Shown here piece by piece: positions 48,807-48,900 of a DNA stretch of 48,900 bases (the first letter of the stretch is position 1; each line of letters starts with the position of its first letter). Origin of the DNA: Rhodospirillales bacterium (GTDB taxonomy: Bacteria > Pseudomonadota > Alphaproteobacteria > Bin95). Location: positions 1 through 48,900 of the forward strand of contig VMCJ01000040.1 of the NCBI GenBank assembly GCA_008081395.1. The letters are read 5' to 3'. The notes below the pieces were generated by a model that saw nothing but the letters and a program-made list of their open reading frames with translations, ran no database searches and was not told where the DNA came from. Made by a program: the position numbers and the translations under genes.

Positions 48807-48900
48807 CCCGTCCCCATCCAGACCCAGAACGGGCCGAGCACCATCTCCAGCAACATGAACAGGCTGACAATGGTGGGGCTGGTATGGCGCGGTGCCAGTG
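48790..48900 (-). CDS. Fragment of an EamA/DMT-family transporter (C-terminal repeat), both ends lost
   Basis: Reverse-strand translation LAPRHTSPTIVSLFMLLEMVLGPFWVWMGTGERPSAA matches the EamA helix pattern (SLFMLLE.VLGP.WVW...GE.PS); sequence is visibly more GC-rich than the preceding RND gene. Confidence 0.65.

Noticed and set aside
1-48900. CRISPR arrays, transposons, prophage or BGC-type systems
   Set aside because: No regularly spaced repeats, no transposase/integrase/phage structural genes and no NRPS/PKS signatures were found in the translations.

Overview
48.9 kb of ordinary bacterial coding density: about 43 protein-coding genes, moderate GC, many ATGA/TGATG start-stop overlaps. It is probably alphaproteobacterial (inference from dapF-mtaB-ftsY, a DUF3108 gene, an NDUFA9-like gene, and form II CoxL-type hydroxylase genes). 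Most of the window is catabolic or accessory: a TRAP DctP fragment; two NAD 2-hydroxyacid dehydrogenases; modBC without modA; a CoxG/CoxS/CoxM + CoxL-like molybdenum hydroxylase set split by a reverse-strand epimerase and an MFS/deacetylase/LivH run; an NtaA-type flavin monooxygenase; a YdiJ-like FAD/Fe-S fusion; HyuA/HyuB plus a second solo HyuB; a D-aminoacylase; and a Rieske oxygenase cluster (alpha-beta-alpha'). An uncharacterised ~393-aa protein is encoded divergently from the Rieske cluster. A housekeeping block (gpt, meaB, ltaE, dapF, mtaB, ftsY, RlmI-like) sits in the middle. The right end holds an RND adaptor and an RND pump. The pump reading breaks near 48.80 kb into what reads, on the opposite strand, as an EamA/DMT transporter, which suggests a chimeric assembly junction or a real rearrangement. 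I saw no CRISPR array, no rRNA, no transposase and no intact tRNA. The best candidates for under-described biology are the Rieske alpha-beta-alpha' cluster with its divergent unknown gene, the split molybdenum hydroxylase locus, and the small coiled-coil membrane protein coupled to HyuA. All assignments are by eye from translations; no searches were run.
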